Source: Streptomyces wedmorensis (lineage in GTDB: Bacteria > Actinomycetota > Actinomycetes > Streptomycetales > Streptomycetaceae). Taken from it: a stretch of DNA of 64,000 nt. Within the stretch, counting starts at the first letter, position 1; each line of letters begins with the position of its first letter. The translations under genes and the position numbers were made by a program. Location of the stretch: positions 1-64,000 of the forward strand of contig NZ_JNWK01000040.1 in the NCBI RefSeq assembly GCF_000716445.1. The letters are read 5' to 3'. The notes under the pieces were generated by a model that had not been told where the DNA came from, made no database searches, and was given only the letters and a program-made list of their open reading frames with translations. Shown one piece after another: positions 34,531 to 42,780 of the stretch.

Positions 34531-36354
34531 CTAGCCGAGGCGCTCCACGAGCGCGTTGTACTGGTCCCACAGCTCCTTCGGCGTGTGGTCGCCGAAGGTG
34601 TTCAGGTGGTCGGGGACGAGGGCGGCCTCTTCGCGCCACACGTCACGGTCGACCTTGAGGAGGAACTCGAGGTCCTCGGCCGGCAGGTCCAGGCCCTCGG
34701 TGTCCAGGGACTCCGGGGTCGGCAGGATGCCGATCGGGGTCTCGACGCCCTCGGCCCGGCCGTCGAGGCGCTCGACGATCCACTTCAGGACACGGCTGTT
34801 CTCGCCGAATCCGGGCCACACGAACTTGCCCGCGTCGTTCTTGCGGAACCAGTTCACGTAGTAGATCTTCGGCAGCTTCGCGGCGTCCGCGTCGGCGCCG
34901 ACCTTGACCCAGTGGGCCATGTAGTCGCCCATGTTGTAGCCGCAGAACGGCAGCATGGCGAAGGGGTCGCGGCGCAGCTCGCCGACCTTGCCCTCGGCGG
35001 CGGCGGTCTTCTCGGAGGCGACGTTCGCGCCGAGGAAGACGCCGTGGTTCCAGTCGAAGGACTCGGTGACCAGCGGGACGGCGGAGGCGCGGCGGCCGCC
35101 GAAGAGGATCGCGGAGATCGGGACGCCGTTGGTGTCCTCCCACTCCGGGGCGATCGTCGGGCACTGCGCGGCCGGCACGGTGAAGCGGGCGTTGGGGTGG
35201 GCGGCCGGGGTCTCGGACTCCGGCGTCCAGTCGTTGCCCTTCCAGTCGACGAGGTGCTTGGGCTGCTCCTCGGTCATGCCCTCCCACCACACGTCGCCGT
35301 CGTCGGTGAGCGCGACGTTGGTGAAGACCGAGTTGCCCCAGAGGGTCTTCATGGCGTTGGCGTTGGTGTGCTCGCCGGTGCCGGGCGCGACGCCGAAGAA
35401 GCCGGCCTCGGGGTTGATCGCGTAGAGGCGGCCATCCTCGCCGAAGCGCATCCAGGCGATGTCGTCGCCGATGGTCTCGACGGTCCAGCCGGAGATCGTG
35501 GGCTCCAGCATGGCCAGGTTGGTCTTGCCGCAGGCGGACGGGAACGCGGCGGCGACGTACTTGGCCTCGCCCTGCGGCGGGGTCAGCTTGAGGATCAGCA
35601 TGTGCTCGGCGAGCCAGCCCTCGTCGCGCGCCATGACGGAGGCGATGCGGAGCGCGTAGCACTTCTTGCCGAGCAGGGCGTTGCCGCCGTAGCCGGAGCC
35701 GTACGACCAGATCTCGCGGGTCTCGGGGAAGTGCGAGATGTACTTGGTGGAGTTGCAGGGCCACGGCACGTCCTCCTGGCCCTCCTCCAGGGGGGCGCCG
35801 AGGGTGTGGACGGCCTTCACGAAGAAGCCGTCGGTGCCGAGCTCGTCGAGGACGGCCTGGCCCATGCGGGTCATGGTGCGCATGGAGACGGCGACGTACG
35901 CGGAGTCGGTGATCTCGACGCCGATGGCGGAGAGCGGGGAGCCGACCGGGCCCATGCAGAAGGGCACGACGTACATGGTGCGACCGCGCATGGAGCCGCG
36001 GAAGATGCCCTCGGAGCCCGCGAAGAGCTCCTTCATCTCGGCCGGGGCCTTCCAGTGGTTGGTCGGGCCCGCGTCCTCCTCCTTCTCGGAGCAGATGAAG
36101 GTCCGGTCCTCGACGCGCGCGACGTCCGTCGGGTCGGAGGCGGCGTAGTACGAGTTCGGGCGCTTGACCGGGTCGAGCTTCGTGAAGGTCCCCTTGGCGA
36201 CGAGCTCCTCGCAGAGGCGCTCGTACTCGGCCTCGGACCCGTCGCACCAGACGATGTTGTCGGGCTGGGTGATCTCGGCGATCTCGTTCACCCAGGAGAC
36301 GAGCTCCTGGTGCTGGGTGGGGACGGTGGTGGGAGCCGCGTTGTCGCGCGCCAC
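34531..36354 (-). CDS. pckG: Phosphoenolpyruvate carboxykinase (GTP)
   Basis: 607 aa, the usual length. It converts oxaloacetate plus GTP to phosphoenolpyruvate plus GDP and CO2 in the cytosol, the entry step of gluconeogenesis and an anaplerotic link. Recognised motifs are [18 protein letters not shown], the kinase P-loop [13 protein letters not shown] (about 270-283, with the GTP-PEPCK Cys), [30 protein letters not shown], and [14 protein letters not shown] with [11 protein letters not shown] near the C-terminus. The GTG start is preceded by AAGGAG. It is monocistronic. Confidence 0.97.
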   Translation of the reverse strand: MARDNAAPTTVPTQHQELVSWVNEIAEITQPDNIVWCDGSEAEYERLCEELVAKGTFTKLDPVKRPNSYYAASDPTDVARVEDRTFICSEKEEDAGPTNHWKAPAEMKELFAGSEGIFRGSMRGRTMYVVPFCMGPVGSPLSAIGVEITDSAYVAVSMRTMTRMGQAVLDELGTDGFFVKAVHTLGAPLEEGQEDVPWPCNSTKYISHFPETREIWSYGSGYGGNALLGKKCYALRIASVMARDEGWLAEHMLILKLTPPQGEAKYVAAAFPSACGKTNLAMLEPTISGWTVETIGDDIAWMRFGEDGRLYAINPEAGFFGVAPGTGEHTNANAMKTLWGNSVFTNVALTDDGDVWWEGMTEEQPKHLVDWKGNDWTPESETPAAHPNARFTVPAAQCPTIAPEWEDTNGVPISAILFGGRRASAVPLVTESFDWNHGVFLGANVASEKTAAAEGKVGELRRDPFAMLPFCGYNMGDYMAHWVKVGADADAAKLPKIYYVNWFRKNDAGKFVWPGFGENSRVLKWIVERLDGRAEGVETPIGILPTPESLDTEGLDLPAEDLEFLLKVDRDVWREEAALVPDHLNTFGDHTPKELWDQYNALVERLG

Positions 36355-36551
36355 GATTGCTCCTTGTTGAGGGGTTTTTTAGATGTATGCCCCGTGGGGG
36401 CCGCGACCCGGATGCTTCGTAGCTGCTCATCCGGTGCCGACCGCACTCATTTGATCATCCGATGGATCCGCCCATATGTCCAGGGGGGTGCACACGTGAG
36501 CATCGCCACTCGCATTCGCGACCTACGGGGGCGTAGGTACGATTCCGTTCC

Positions 36552-37238
36552 ATGACTGCAGCCACGCCGGAAGTGACCACGATCGAGCGACCGCAGTCGC
36601 TCCCGACGAAGCCCCGACTCAGAGGCTGGCTGCACGCGGGCATGTTCCCCGCCGTGATCGTCGCGGGCCTCGCCCTCGTCGCCCTGTCCGACTCGCCGCG
36701 CGCCCGCATCGCCTGCGGGGTCTACGTCCTCACCGCATGCCTGCTCTTCGGCGTCAGCGCGCTCTACCACCGCGGCGAATGGGGTCCGCGGGGGGAGGCC
36801 GTGCTCCGGCGCCTCGACCACGCCAACATCTTCCTGATCATCGCGGGCACCTACACCCCGCTCACCCTGCTGCTGCTCCCCGACTCCACGGCGAAGCCGC
36901 TCATGTGGGCGGTCTGGGTGGCCGCCGCGGCCGGCATCGCCTTCCGCGTCTTCTGGGTCGGCGCCCCCCGCTGGCTGTACACGCCCTGCTACATCGCGAT
37001 GGGCTGGGCCGCGGTCTTCTTCCTGCCGGACTTCATGCGCGCGGGCGGCATCGCCGTCCTCGTCCTCGTCATCGTCGGCGGTCTGCTCTACAGCGCGGGC
37101 GGCGTCATCTACGGCATGAAGCGCCCGAACCCCTCCCCGCGCTGGTTCGGCTTCCACGAGGTCTTCCACTCGCTGACCCTCGCGGCCTTCATCGTGCACT
37201 ACGTCGGCATCTCCCTGGTCGCCTACCAGCACTCCTGA
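36552..37238 (+). CDS. Hemolysin III family (TrhA/PAQR-like) membrane protein
   Basis: 228 aa with seven hydrophobic segments. The family residues are present: SALYHRGEW, RRLDHANIFLIIAGTYTPL and HEVFHSLTLAAFIVHYVG. These supply the His/Asp set that binds a metal in PAQR-type hydrolases. Bacterial relatives affect membrane energetics and lipid composition. The name hemolysin III is historical, and toxicity is not implied. It is followed 32 bp later by a TetR gene on the same strand. Confidence 0.9.
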   Translation: MTAATPEVTTIERPQSLPTKPRLRGWLHAGMFPAVIVAGLALVALSDSPRARIACGVYVLTACLLFGVSALYHRGEWGPRGEAVLRRLDHANIFLIIAGTYTPLTLLLLPDSTAKPLMWAVWVAAAAGIAFRVFWVGAPRWLYTPCYIAMGWAAVFFLPDFMRAGGIAVLVLVIVGGLLYSAGGVIYGMKRPNPSPRWFGFHEVFHSLTLAAFIVHYVGISLVAYQHS

Positions 37239-37270
37239 CCGGGCCACCCGGGCCCACCTGACCTGGGACA

Positions 37271-37897
37271 ATGACAGCCATGGCGGCCGAACCCACCCCT
37301 CCCCCGAGCCTGCGCGAGCGCAAGAAGGCGAAGACCCGCGCCGCGATCCGGAAGGCCACCTACAGGATCGCCGCCGACGAGGGGTGGGACGCCGCCACCC
37401 TCGAACGGATCGCCGAGGCCGCCGAGGTCTCCCCGTCCACCGTCGTGCGCTACTTCCCGGTCCGCGAGGACATCGTCCTCACCGACGAGAACGACGCCCT
37501 CATGGAGGCCGCGCTCCGCGCCCGCCCCGCCGGTGAGGAACCCCTCGAATCGCTCCGCGCCGTCGTCCTCGAAGCCGTCCGCGCCGCCTTCGCCGAGGAG
37601 CCCGAGGCCGCTCGGCTGCGCGCCCGGCTGATGGTGGAGATCCCCTCCGTACGCGCCCGGCTCACCGAGACCACCGCCGCCACCGGCCGCCGCCTCGCCC
37701 GCGCGGTCGCCGAGCGGACCGGCCGGGCCGCCGACGACCTGGAGGTGCGGATCTTCACGGCGGCGGCGCTCGGCGCCCTCCGCGAGGCCGCCGTCTACTG
37801 GGCCGAGCGCGACCCCGCCGACGACCTGCCCGCACTCCTGAACCGCACCGTCGACACCCTCAGGAGCGGTCTGACGACGCCCCCAGGGCGCCCCTGA
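37271..37897 (+). CDS. TetR-family transcriptional regulator
   Basis: 208 aa (an ATG three codons in is an alternative start). N-terminal helix-turn-helix at about 20-65 (RAAIRKATYRIAADEGWDAATLERIAEAAEVSPSTVVRYFPVREDIV), then a helical ligand domain with no recognised ligand class. Its 3' end overlaps the convergent GH26-like gene by 38 bp. Candidate targets are itself, the hemolysin III gene just upstream or the overlapping operon. Confidence 0.88.
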   Translation: MTAMAAEPTPPPSLRERKKAKTRAAIRKATYRIAADEGWDAATLERIAEAAEVSPSTVVRYFPVREDIVLTDENDALMEAALRARPAGEEPLESLRAVVLEAVRAAFAEEPEAARLRARLMVEIPSVRARLTETTAATGRRLARAVAERTGRAADDLEVRIFTAAALGALREAAVYWAERDPADDLPALLNRTVDTLRSGLTTPPGRP

Positions 37898-38885
37898 CGA
37901 TCCGCGCCGACTCCGGATTGTCCGCGCACCCCCACACTCCGTGCGGGCAGTAGTCGGTGACCGTCTGGTAGACCGGCCGGTGCGCCGCGAACCAGTCCAG
38001 CATCCCCCGGACGTACACCGGGTTGTCCCCGTTCCGGAAAAGCCCCCACTCCGGGTACGAGACCGGCTTCCCGTGCGCCGCCGCGAACCGCACGTGGTGC
38101 TCCAGCCCGTACTCCTCGGTCACCTGCTCCTCGAAGGAGACCCCGGCCGGCTGGTCGTAGGCGTCCATGCCGATGATGTCGACGACGTCGTCCCCGGGGT
38201 AGCAGCTCGGCCACGCCACGGCGTCGAGGCCGCGGCTCGGGGTGAAGTCGAACCGGAAGCGCTGCCCCGGCACCTCCCGCAGCACCCCCACCACCCGCCG
38301 CCAGTACGCCTTCCAGGCCGTCGGGTCAGGACCGCAGCGGTGGCTGTACGTGGTCCCGTTCATCTCCCAGCCCAGGACCAGGACCGCGTCCCCGAGGCCG
38401 TGCTCCACGAGCCGCTCCCCCAGCACCCGGAAGTGCCCGTCGAAGGCGCCCGCCGCGCCCTTGCGCAGCCCCGCCCGCACCTCGGCGTCCGGCAGCCCCT
38501 CCTCGTTGCGGTCGAGCAGCGGCACGTTCAGCACGAACAGGCGTCCGGGCCGCTCCGCCTTCCAGCGCGCCCACGGCCCGAACAGCGCGGGGTGCCCCTC
38601 GATGTTGGACCAGCGGTCGCCCGGCAGGTACGTGTGCCCCACGCTCAGCGCGTCGCCGCCGAGCCAGGCCTGCACCTGGGCGATCCGCCTCACCCCGGCC
38701 TCGTCCGAGCCGGTGAAGAACCCCGACGGCACGCCCGGCAGAGGCTCGGGTTCCGGTTCGTGCACGGACCGGCCGCCGGTGTGCCGCCCGCCGGGCGCGA
38801 TCGGCTCTGGCGCGAGCAGGAGCACGAGAACGGCCGCGAGCAGCACGGTCAGTGCGGCCCGCGGCCAGGTGAGGTGGGGGGTCAC
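37860..38885 (-). CDS. Secreted GH26-like glycoside hydrolase
   Basis: 341 aa, GTG start one base after the preceding stop. An N-terminal membrane/signal helix (about 9-27) and Pro/Glu-rich linker precede a TIM-barrel enzyme. The acid/base candidate is Glu in [10 protein letters not shown] (about 170) and the nucleophile candidate is Glu in [14 protein letters not shown] (about 275), as in GH26 mannanase relatives. Four cysteines ([24 protein letters not shown]) suggest two disulfides. A close paralogue with a long EPKP tail lies at 56446-57903. The polymer cut is unknown. Confidence 0.8.
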   Translation of the reverse strand: MTPHLTWPRAALTVLLAAVLVLLLAPEPIAPGGRHTGGRSVHEPEPEPLPGVPSGFFTGSDEAGVRRIAQVQAWLGGDALSVGHTYLPGDRWSNIEGHPALFGPWARWKAERPGRLFVLNVPLLDRNEEGLPDAEVRAGLRKGAAGAFDGHFRVLGERLVEHGLGDAVLVLGWEMNGTTYSHRCGPDPTAWKAYWRRVVGVLREVPGQRFRFDFTPSRGLDAVAWPSCYPGDDVVDIIGMDAYDQPAGVSFEEQVTEEYGLEHHVRFAAAHGKPVSYPEWGLFRNGDNPVYVRGMLDWFAAHRPVYQTVTDYCPHGVWGCADNPESARIVRGALGASSDRS

Positions 38886-38886
38886 G

Positions 38887-39537
38887 TCAGCTCGTCCAGA
38901 AGTCCCACCACCGGGTCAGGATCAGCATCCCGATGATCCCGATGTGCAGGACGGGCAGGGCGAAGGCGAACTCGTCGAAGAAGGTCCGCAGCCCGGCCGG
39001 GGCGGGCAGGACGCCGTTGCGGACGTTCTGCGCGGTGACGTACCAGAACATGACGATGGTGGCGACCCACGCCAGGCAGCACCACAGGCAGAGCGCGTTG
39101 ATCTCGTACAGCGACTGGTACATCAGCCAGCCGCAGAAGCCCACGCCGAACAGCATCCCGGCGTTGAGGCCGAGCCACAGCCAGCCCCGGTAGCGGGCGC
39201 CCGCGAGCAGCCCGGCACCGACGGCGACGACGACGGCGTACGTGACGAGCCCGAGCATCGGGTTGGGGAAGCCGAAGACCCCCGCCTGCTCGCTCTTCAT
39301 GACGCTGCCGCAGGAGACGACCGGGTTCAGGCTGCACCCGGGCTGGAAGCCGGGGTCCTCGAGGAGCTTGAACTTGTCGATCGTGATCACCCATCCGGAG
39401 AGCACGCCCGCCGCCCCGGTGATCATCAGCATCCAGGCGAAGGCCCGGCTCGCGCCGTGCGTCGCGCCCGCGGTCTCCCGCGGGGCCTCCTCCTGCCGCT
39501 GTCCCGGCACCCCGCCCCGTACGTTCACCGTCGCCAT
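38887..39537 (-). CDS. Vitamin K epoxide reductase family protein
   Basis: 216 aa with about five membrane helices. The VKOR active site is seen as CLWC (about 145-148, NALCLWCCLAWV), with the partner cysteines earlier in NPVVSCGSVM and GCSLNP. Actinobacterial VKOR reoxidises exported DsbA-like proteins using quinone. No DsbA gene is adjacent; instead the next gene encodes a secreted enzyme with four cysteines. It follows the DUF5949-like gene after 19 bp. Confidence 0.9.
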   Translation of the reverse strand: MATVNVRGGVPGQRQEEAPRETAGATHGASRAFAWMLMITGAAGVLSGWVITIDKFKLLEDPGFQPGCSLNPVVSCGSVMKSEQAGVFGFPNPMLGLVTYAVVVAVGAGLLAGARYRGWLWLGLNAGMLFGVGFCGWLMYQSLYEINALCLWCCLAWVATIVMFWYVTAQNVRNGVLPAPAGLRTFFDEFAFALPVLHIGIIGMLILTRWWDFWTS

Positions 39538-39556
39538 GGCGCGACCCCCTTCCCGC

Positions 39557-40060
39557 TCAGCCCTGCAGTCGGCGGACCGGCATCAGGACGTGGGCGCTGT
39601 CCGCGAGCATCTCCTCGTCGGAGACGAAGGAGCGCAGCCGCGCCTCGTCGACCGGCTGCCCCGGAACCGCCTCGGGCCAGGGACGCACCGAGCAGATGAG
39701 GTAGACCTGCCCGCGCTCGCGGGCGGCCTCCTGCCACTCGTCCGGCACCGGGCACTGCACCTTCAGGAAGGGCAGGTTGAGGACGGCCGAGCCGCCCTCG
39801 ACGAGCAGCGTGGCGTGGATCCCGGCGTCCTTCTCCAGATCGAAGAGCCGGTCGCCGACGGAGAGGCCCATCGACTCCAGGGCCGCCCGCATCGCCTGCT
39901 GACCGGCCTCCGGCCCGTCCCGGCCGTCGCCGAGCGAGTACGCCATGAGGAACGGCGTACCGGCCGAGTCGGCGGAGGGCTCGCTGGACCACGGGATCAC
40001 CGTGAGAGTTCCCAGCGGAGAGGCGCTGCGCGCCGAGGAAACGACGTTGGATGTGGTCAT
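39557..40060 (-). CDS. DUF5949-like cytoplasmic protein
   Basis: 167 aa from ATG at 40060; a GTG nine codons upstream is possible. No signal peptide. SPLGTLTVIPWSSEP, PFLMAYSLGDGRDGPEAG, LKVQCPVPDEWQEAARERGQ and FVSDEEMLADSAHVLMPVRR are typical of a Streptomyces family I believe is DUF5949, of unknown function. It heads the three-gene minus-strand unit with VKOR and the GH26-like enzyme. Confidence 0.7.
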   Translation of the reverse strand: MTTSNVVSSARSASPLGTLTVIPWSSEPSADSAGTPFLMAYSLGDGRDGPEAGQQAMRAALESMGLSVGDRLFDLEKDAGIHATLLVEGGSAVLNLPFLKVQCPVPDEWQEAARERGQVYLICSVRPWPEAVPGQPVDEARLRSFVSDEEMLADSAHVLMPVRRLQG

Positions 40061-40210
40061 GAATCCGGATGCTAATGCTCCAACCACCCTTTCCCCGCGC
40101 CGTTTTCACTCGAACGGCCGACATTCACGCCGCTGGCATTTCCGCCGCAACGAACGCGGGTTTTCATCGTTGTGCCCTGAGGGCATTAGCCGACCACCAG
40201 GAGATCACTC

Positions 40211-40612
40211 ATGATCGTCCCGCGCCGCGTCGCACTGCGGTCCCTCTTCGCTCTGGCCGTCACCGCTTTCACGGGCGGTGCCCTCGGCCGCATCGCGACC
40301 CGCACGCCGTCGGGCGCCCCGCGCGACCCGCACGCCTTCGACGAGATGTACGGGGGCCGCCACCTGCTCGGCTTCACCGGCCCGGACGGCGCCCCGGTCG
40401 CCCTCGTCGACGGCCGGCCACTGCACCTGATGCGCTGCGCCGACGGCGGTTACGTCACCCCGATCGACCACTACGAGTCCTGCCCGACGCCACTGGCGGC
40501 CACCCGCGCGGCCGTGGACGAGCTGGGCACGGCCCGGCTCTCCCGGTTCGCCGGCGCCCACGGCGTCCCCACCGACCCGACGGGAGGGAGCCCGCGTGGT
40601 GTACACGCGTAA
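40211..40612 (+). CDS. melC1: Tyrosinase cofactor (apotyrosinase chaperone) MelC1
   Basis: 133 aa. Twin-arginine-like signal (PRRVALRSLFALAVTAFTGG) followed by the MelC1 core: FDEMYGGRHLLGF and HYESCPTPLAATRAAVDEL. MelC1 delivers copper to, and helps export, the tyrosinase encoded next, using His/Met ligands and the HYESC-type region. AGGAG lies 7 nt before the ATG. The gene overlaps melC2 by 17 bp. Confidence 0.92.
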   Translation: MIVPRRVALRSLFALAVTAFTGGALGRIATRTPSGAPRDPHAFDEMYGGRHLLGFTGPDGAPVALVDGRPLHLMRCADGGYVTPIDHYESCPTPLAATRAAVDELGTARLSRFAGAHGVPTDPTGGSPRGVHA

Positions 40613-41462
40613 GAACCAGCGCGACCTGACCGGCGCCGAGCGCCGGAAGTTCGTCGCCGCCGTACTGGAGCTCAAGCGCACGGGCGCGTACGACGAGTTC
40701 GTCCGGACCCACATCGACTACTACTCGGCGGACGGGGAGGGCCGGCTGCGGATCGCCCACATGACGCCGAGCTTCCTGCCCTGGCACCGCAAGTTCCTGC
40801 TGGAGTTCGAGCGGGCCCTGCGCCGCGTCGACCCGACGGTCTCGGTGCCGTACTGGGACTGGACCCGGGACGACAGCCCGGCGTCCTCGATCTGGGGCGA
40901 GGACTTCATGGGCGGCAACGGCCGCCGCGCCGACCTCCAGGTGATGACCGGCCCCTTCGCCCACTCCGGCGGGCGGTGGAACATCACGTACGCCATGACC
41001 GACACCCGGTTCCTGACCAGGGACTTCGGCCGCCCCCGCGACCCGATCGCGCTCCCGACGCGGGCCCAGCTGGACGAGGTGATGCGGGAGCGGGTGTACG
41101 ACGTGACGCCCTGGAACTCGACGAGCGCCTCCGGCTTCCGCAACCGCCTGGAGGGCTGGGCGCCGGGCCGCGGCAACGAGCGGTTCCGGATCCACAACCG
41201 GGTGCACCGCTGGGTCGGCGGGCTGATGCTCGGCGGCGGCTCCGTGAACGACCCGGTGTTCTGGCTGCACCACTCCTTCGTCGACCTGGTCTGGTCGCGC
41301 TGGCAGCAGCGCAACCCCGGCGCCGCCTACCTGCCGGCTGAGCCGCTTCCGCTGGGCGACGCGCAGTACCGCAAGGTCGCCGCCCGTCACCAGCCGATGG
41401 CGCCCTGGGGCGTGACCCCGGCGGAGATGTTCGACCACAGCCGCGTCTACCGCTACGCGTAG
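40596..41462 (+). CDS. melC2: Tyrosinase MelC2
   Basis: 288 aa, no signal of its own, as expected for a protein carried by MelC1. A type 3 copper enzyme that hydroxylates monophenols and oxidises diphenols, giving melanin. Copper A ligands lie in FVRTHIDYY and IAHMTPSFLPWHRKFLLEFE; copper B ligands in RIHNRVHRWVGG and FWLHHSFVDLVW. YWDWTRD and PWGVTPAEMFDHS are also conserved. GTG start with GGGAGGGAG upstream. Confidence 0.96.
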   Translation: MVYTRKNQRDLTGAERRKFVAAVLELKRTGAYDEFVRTHIDYYSADGEGRLRIAHMTPSFLPWHRKFLLEFERALRRVDPTVSVPYWDWTRDDSPASSIWGEDFMGGNGRRADLQVMTGPFAHSGGRWNITYAMTDTRFLTRDFGRPRDPIALPTRAQLDEVMRERVYDVTPWNSTSASGFRNRLEGWAPGRGNERFRIHNRVHRWVGGLMLGGGSVNDPVFWLHHSFVDLVWSRWQQRNPGAAYLPAEPLPLGDAQYRKVAARHQPMAPWGVTPAEMFDHSRVYRYA

Positions 41463-41474
41463 CGGCCGCACGCA

Positions 41475-41509
41475 CGTGTCCCCCCGGCCCGCCGGGCCGG
41501 GGGGACACG
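41475..41509. terminator. Bidirectional terminator between melC2 and a chaplin gene
   Basis: Perfect 16-bp stem (CGTGTCCCCCCGGCCC with GGGCCGGGGGGACACG) and 3-nt loop, 12 bp after the tyrosinase stop and 15 bp from the end of the convergent chaplin gene. Confidence 0.85.
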
Positions 41510-41524
41510 AGTGGAGCGAGGGGG

Positions 41525-41797
41525 TCAGCCGCCGTAGCCGCCGTCGCTGTGGCCGCCGTCGGCGTTGATGCAGGTGTTGCCGAACGCCGGGTTCAGCAGG
41601 CCGATCACGTTGACGGTGTTGCCGCACAGGTTGACCGGGACGTGGACCGGGACCTGGACGACGTTGCCGGAGGCGACACCGGGCGAGTGGGCGGCGACGG
41701 CCTCGGCGCCCGAGTCGGCGACGGCCAGGCCGGCTCCGCTGAGGGCAACGGCACCCGTGCCGGCGAGAACTGCGGCAGCCTTCGCGATGCGAGACAT
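41525..41797 (-). CDS. Short chaplin
   Basis: 90 aa. Signal peptide (about 1-28), then one chaplin domain: SPGVASGNVVQVPVHVPVN, then the Cys pair in LCGNTVNVIGLLNPAFGNTCIN, with a short Gly/His tail (GGHSDGGYGG) unusual among short chaplins. Short chaplins assemble into amyloid-like fibrils on aerial hyphae and spores. The ATG at 41797 has AAGGAG 6 nt upstream; a TTG one codon earlier is ignored. A sigma-BldN-like promoter lies upstream. Confidence 0.92.
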   Translation of the reverse strand: MSRIAKAAAVLAGTGAVALSGAGLAVADSGAEAVAAHSPGVASGNVVQVPVHVPVNLCGNTVNVIGLLNPAFGNTCINADGGHSDGGYGG

Positions 41798-41852
41798 CAA
41801 GAACTCCTTGGACGTGGAAAGCGACCGCAGGAATCACGGCCGTCATTCCCGT

Positions 41853-41880
41853 TCAACGCCCATATCCGTTCCAGGTCACG
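41853..41880 (-). promoter_or_regulatory. Sigma-BldN-like promoter of the chaplin gene
   Basis: On the minus strand CGTGAC (41880-41875) and CGTTGA (41858-41853) are separated by exactly 16 bp. The consensus I recall for sigma-BldN is CGTAAC-N16-CGTTGA, so 11 of 12 positions match. The -10 ends 55 nt before the start codon. Chaplin genes are known sigma-BldN targets in Streptomyces. Confidence 0.7.
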
Positions 41881-42077
41881 GCCATTGGGCCGAACGGGAG
41901 GATGGGAAATCGAAAGAATGGCCCGCGGGCCGAAATGCCGTCCGCCGCCGGATACGACGGGACGGCCTCGGTCCGCGGGCCGCGGCCATGCGACAAGCCT
42001 CTCCTTGCAACGAGCGAGGGCCCTTGGGGTGGCGGGGAAGAATCGTGTCTTCACCCGCCCGGGGGGCGGCGTCGGCG

Positions 42078-42590
42078 TCAGTGCCCGTCCGACGCCAGAC
42101 CCAGCTGGGGGTCGAGGGCTCCGCTGAGCACCGGGGCGAGGAGACCGACCTGGGGCTTCGTCAGGTCCGGGAGACCGTTGAGACCGTTGCCGCGCGGGGC
42201 CTCCAGCGGGTTGCCGACGACGGCGCCGGGGGTGGCGGCCTTCATCTCCGAGTGCGGGCTGCTGAGCAGCGCCCGGCCGGGCTCGCTGCCCCTGAGGAGC
42301 TCGGGCAGCGGCGCGTCGACGACGGTGTTCGGCAGGGTGCCGGTGAGCGGCACGCTGGGCAGCGTGAGGTCCGGCAGCGCACCGAGGCCCTTCTGGAAAC
42401 CGGTGGGCGCCCCCGGCATCGGTACGGGAACGCCGGTCGCCACGGTCGGCGCGTCCATCGGCAGGACCGGCTCCAGGCCCTGGAGCGGGACGATCACCGG
42501 TGCCTCGACGGCGGCGGCGGGAGAGGCCAGGGCGGCGGAGGCGAGTGCGGTCATGAGGAGTCCCATGCCCGCGTGAGAACGCAGAGTCAT
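42078..42590 (-). CDS. Secreted protein of unknown function among chaplins
   Basis: 170 aa. Signal peptide (about 1-28, ending AAA-VEA). The mature part is rich in Pro, Leu, Val and Gly with recurring PxLPxLTLPSVPLTG-like stretches and no cysteine. It is not a chaplin or rodlin. The location, between chaplin genes and with the same strand and secretion signal, suggests a wall or sheath component (inference). Confidence 0.7.
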   Translation of the reverse strand: MTLRSHAGMGLLMTALASAALASPAAAVEAPVIVPLQGLEPVLPMDAPTVATGVPVPMPGAPTGFQKGLGALPDLTLPSVPLTGTLPNTVVDAPLPELLRGSEPGRALLSSPHSEMKAATPGAVVGNPLEAPRGNGLNGLPDLTKPQVGLLAPVLSGALDPQLGLASDGH

Positions 42591-42643
42591 GTGAGGTGAA
42601 CGAGCCCCTTGGCCGGAACGTGGCGGGACTAACCCATGTGCAG

Positions 42644-42684
42644 CAACGCGCGGGCCCTCACCGGTGAAGGCGAGGACCCGCGTT
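42644..42684 (-). terminator. Imperfect hairpin, probable terminator
   Basis: AACGCGCGGGCCCTC and GAGGACCCGCGTT pair with one or two bulges around a short loop, between the secreted orphan and the LPDTG gene. Confidence 0.4.
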
Positions 42685-42710
42685 GACGCGTACCGGCCCC
42701 TCGGGTCGAT

Positions 42711-42780
42711 GGCGTCGGGTGACCCGTCGGGTCAGTGACGTCGGGTGACCCGTCGGGTCAGTGACGTCGGGTGACCCGTC
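42711..42780. repeat. 26-bp direct repeats with internal hairpins at the 3' end of the LPDTG gene
   Basis: The unit beginning GACCCGTCGGGTCAGTGACG occurs twice in full and then in part (42721-42780), running into the last codons of the LPDTG gene. Each unit contains the inverted repeat TGACCC-GTC-GGGTCA. It may act as stacked terminators for the minus strand. Confidence 0.65.
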
